A stretch of 16,786 bases of DNA, taken from positions 1 to 16,786 of the forward strand of contig JAJPEO010000136.1 in the NCBI GenBank assembly GCA_021166815.1, written 5' to 3'. This stretch comes from Nocardioides sp. (GTDB lineage Bacteria > Actinomycetota > Actinomycetes > Propionibacteriales > Nocardioidaceae). Position numbers and translations under genes: made by a program. Positions 14,648 through 16,786 of the stretch are shown here, piece after piece (the stretch's first letter is position 1; every line of letters begins with the position of its first letter). The notes beneath the pieces are model-generated. The model did not search any database, was not told where the DNA came from, and saw only the letters and a list, made by a program, of their open reading frames with translations.

Positions 14648-15736
14648 ATGAGCAATCGCAGGGCCGTCTTCGTCGTCGGGTCCGGTCGCAGTGGGACGAG
14701 CGCGATGTCCGGCACCCTGCGCACGCTCGGTGTGCACGTGCCCCAGCCCGAGGTGGTGGCCAACCGCACCAACCCCAAGGGCTTCGGTGAGCCGCGGTGG
14801 GTGGTCGACCTCCACGACGAACTGTTGGGCCGCAGCCATGTCACCGTCTCCGACGCCCGCCCGCGCGCCGGCGAGGACGCCGCCCTGGCCGCGCAGGACC
14901 CCGCGGTCCGTGAGCGTGTCGCGCAGTGGCTGGGCGCGAAGTTCGCCGGCGAGGACGGCGAGCCCGTCGACGAGATCGTCGTGAAGGACCCGCGTACGTC
15001 GTGGTTCGTCGACCTGTGGGCCGACTCGGCCCACGCCTGCGACGCCACGGCGTCGTACATCACGATGCTGCGCCCGGTCACCGAGGTCGTCGGGAGCAAG
15101 CAGAAGTACTACGGCAAGCTCGGCGCGCACGGCTCGGACCGGACCCTCATCACGCGCACGGCCGGCTGGATCAACATGATGCTCCACACCGAGGCGACCA
15201 CGCGCGGCCAGCAGCGCCGCTTCGTGCGCTACGTCGACCTGCTCTCCGACTGGTCCACGCCCGTCTTCGCCCTCGGTGACGCGTTCGACCTGCAGGCGCT
15301 GCGCCACGCGCGCCCCGAGGCCGTCGAGGAGGTCAACCGGTTCATCGACCCCGACCTCCACCGGGTCACCCTCACGTGGGACGACGTGCCGGTCCCGTCA
15401 TGGCTGCGCGAGATCGCCGACGAGACCTGGGCCGTGCTCGACGCGGTCGTCGACCCCGAGCGCGACGACGCCGACGCGCACCGCACGTTCGACCAGCTGC
15501 GCGAGGCGTACGCCGACCGTTACGCCGAGGCCGAGGCGCTCGTGGGCGCCAGCATCGCGGCGGCCCGCCGCGACGGCGCCCGCAAGGCGCGGCAGGCGGC
15601 GCGGGAGAAGCAGCAGGCCACGGCGCCGCAGCAGGCCAAGCCGTACGCCGCCGACCGCGTGCCCCATGCGGTCCGGGCGATGGTGCCGGCCGGGGTCCGG
15701 AAGTCGGTGCGCAAGGTGCTGCGCCGGGAGCGCTGA
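14648..15736 (+). CDS. Sulfotransferase family protein
   Basis: A 362-residue protein of the P-loop sulfotransferase superfamily, which transfers sulfate from PAPS to an alcohol or amine. The 5'-phosphosulfate loop is GSGRSGTS (11-18). The 3'-phosphate site is R142 and S150 in ITMLRPVTEVVGS. The core ends about residue 300; an Ala/Arg/Lys-rich, probably helical and strongly basic tail follows (ARRDGARKARQAAREKQQ, ending RKSVRKVLRRER), which may bind membrane or polyanions. There is no signal peptide. The ATG at 14648 is fixed by the P-loop start and a -10 7 nt upstream. The next gene starts 3 nt after its stop, so the two form an operon. The acceptor is unknown; a cell-surface glycan is a reasonable guess. 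Confidence 0.85.
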   Translation: MSNRRAVFVVGSGRSGTSAMSGTLRTLGVHVPQPEVVANRTNPKGFGEPRWVVDLHDELLGRSHVTVSDARPRAGEDAALAAQDPAVRERVAQWLGAKFAGEDGEPVDEIVVKDPRTSWFVDLWADSAHACDATASYITMLRPVTEVVGSKQKYYGKLGAHGSDRTLITRTAGWINMMLHTEATTRGQQRRFVRYVDLLSDWSTPVFALGDAFDLQALRHARPEAVEEVNRFIDPDLHRVTLTWDDVPVPSWLREIADETWAVLDAVVDPERDDADAHRTFDQLREAYADRYAEAEALVGASIAAARRDGARKARQAAREKQQATAPQQAKPYAADRVPHAVRAMVPAGVRKSVRKVLRRER

Positions 15737-15739
15737 CCC

Positions 15740-16786
15740 GTGCCCGGCCATCCCCTCCACGACCTGCGGCTGCCGGGGCCGACCCTTGTCCTGGTCGACG
15801 ACGCCGACGGCCTGGCGCTGGAGGCGCTGCAGGGCATCGAGGACGTGGCCGGCCTCGCCCCCCACGTCGTCGGGGTGGCCGACCTGCGCGAGCCGCGCCG
15901 AGGATGGGGCTCCGTGCTCGTCGTCGCGGGCGACCGCGCGCGGTTGCGGCGCATGGTCGGCGGGCTGCCCCCGCTGGGGATGTGTCGCGCGTTCGCGTGC
16001 TGGCTCACCGACGCCGAGGTGCCGTGGGTCCTGTCGCCGCGCCCCGACTGGCCCGCGGCGTCCCACCTCGTCGCCCGCCACGCCGGTGATCGCGGCGTCC
16101 TGACCGTCGCCCGCTTCAGCGCCGGCGTCCGCGCCCAGCACGTCGTCCTCGAGATGGGGCGACAGGCGGCCGGCGCGGGCGACACCGCGCAGGGCGGCCT
16201 CGTCACGGCCTATGCCGGGCGGCCCCCGGTGCCCGGCCTCGACCCCCGCACCCTGGTCGTGGCCGACGTCGCGGACGCCGGCGACCCCGAGCGTGACGTG
16301 CCCCCCGATGTCGTCGTGGCCCCCGCCGAGGGCGAGGTCGCGGTCCACCCGGTGACCGACCGCGCGCCGACGGTCGTGACCGACCCCGGGCCCGAGCCGG
16401 TCGACGAGCGGGTGTTCAACCCCGTGGGCTACCAGAAGCAGTGGACCGAGCCCGTCGTCGACCTCGCGGACCTCGCGCGCGGGCCCGTCACCGAGGCCGT
16501 CGTGGCCGCCGCGCGCGCCCACCAGGGGGTGCAGGTCGACCCGGCGGTCGCCCTGTCCGACCTGCTCGCGCTGGCGATGAGCGGCGTACCCCTCGTGCTG
16601 CCACGACTGCCCGACTCGGCACTGCCGCTGGCCGCCCCTCTGCGCGACGCGTTGGCCGCGGGCGTCGACCTCGACGACCCCCTGCGCCGCGAGGAGCACA
16701 GCCTGGCCGTGCGGCGCGCGGCGTTCGACCACCACTCGACGCTGGCGTGGCGCTCGGCGCTGGCCACGAGCGCCGGTGTCCGCCAC
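15740..16786 (+). CDS. Unrecognised protein, 3' end outside window (possibly glycan-related)
   Basis: From GTG 15740 the frame is open for 349 codons to the window edge. GGGAG lies 9 nt upstream, and the start is 3 nt after the sulfotransferase stop, which supports a real operon gene. It opens VPGHPLHDLRLPGPTLVLVD; a Cys pair and W-rich part follow (about 80-105), then an Ala/Val/Asp/Pro-rich middle (about 170-225), FNPVGYQKQW (about 231-240), SDLLALAMSGVPLVLP (about 274-289) and EEHSLAVRRAAFDHHSTLAWR. The 'ALAMSGVPLVLP' and 'HS...RR...HST..WR' parts resemble the ends of CgeB-like or family-1 glycosyltransferases, but I cannot confirm this. There is no signal peptide or membrane helix. The gene is incomplete. 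Confidence 0.65.
   Translation, partial: MPGHPLHDLRLPGPTLVLVDDADGLALEALQGIEDVAGLAPHVVGVADLREPRRGWGSVLVVAGDRARLRRMVGGLPPLGMCRAFACWLTDAEVPWVLSPRPDWPAASHLVARHAGDRGVLTVARFSAGVRAQHVVLEMGRQAAGAGDTAQGGLVTAYAGRPPVPGLDPRTLVVADVADAGDPERDVPPDVVVAPAEGEVAVHPVTDRAPTVVTDPGPEPVDERVFNPVGYQKQWTEPVVDLADLARGPVTEAVVAAARAHQGVQVDPAVALSDLLALAMSGVPLVLPRLPDSALPLAAPLRDALAAGVDLDDPLRREEHSLAVRRAAFDHHSTLAWRSALATSAGVRH

Noticed and set aside
15398..16786. 462-codon minus-strand open frame at the window end
   Set aside because: It is antisense to the sulfotransferase end and the downstream plus gene. The plus frame has a good Shine-Dalgarno sequence and operon spacing; the minus product is His/Arg/Gly-rich low complexity.

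Overview
The window is very GC-rich, has short intergenic gaps and uses GTG starts. Its gene content (tandem OmpR-type regulators, an AGPS-like flavoenzyme beside GlpD, GntP/GntK, a GH1 glucosidase) suggests a high-GC actinobacterium. Nocardioidaceae (Nocardioides-like) is my best guess from protein style; no rRNA or marker gene is present to prove it. I see no tRNA, rRNA, CRISPR array, transposase or integrase. Most of the window looks like ordinary chromosome.

Layout. 1-156: 3' end of a membrane-protein gene, followed by a long hairpin. 351-668: MazG-like pyrophosphohydrolase. 679-796: possible C-terminal scrap of a P-loop kinase. 797-2432 (minus): two tandem orphan OmpR/PhoB-type response regulators; the downstream one has Glu in place of the phosphoacceptor Asp. 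2563-3501 (minus): tandem-GNAT acetyltransferase, divergent from a DEAD-box RNA helicase (3582-5321). A repeat-rich convergent gap (5322-5463) separates the helicase from a YceI-family gene (minus), which carries a clear promoter and operator-like palindrome. A 40-residue protein gene (6245-6367, minus) follows, with a strong Shine-Dalgarno sequence and direct repeats resembling a PhoP box.

6653-10409: a TetR-glpD operon (minus, 4-bp overlap) divergent from an AGPS-like FAD oxidase. A four-part dyad covers both -10 candidates and the TetR start codon, so the TetR protein probably controls both sides. The shared chemistry is glycerol-3-phosphate/DHAP. 10384-11082 (minus): pirin, overlapping the oxidase tail by 26 bp and divergent from a GH1 beta-glucosidase (11101-12459). 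12519-12669: a 151-bp element with perfect 21-bp inverted ends in the convergent gap before gntK. 12671-14568 (minus): gntP-gntK gluconate uptake and phosphorylation. 14648-16786 (plus): a sulfotransferase-family protein and an unrecognised downstream gene, open at the window edge; possibly the start of a surface-glycan locus.

Across the window, seven genes have an (T/C)AnnnT hexamer exactly 7 nt before the start codon and no Shine-Dalgarno sequence, which points to widespread leaderless transcription. The most unusual items are the 151-bp inverted-repeat element, the Asp-to-Glu regulator, the TetR dyad, the repeat cluster at 5329-5459 and the small-protein locus. I do not see a clearly new multi-gene defence or mobile system.
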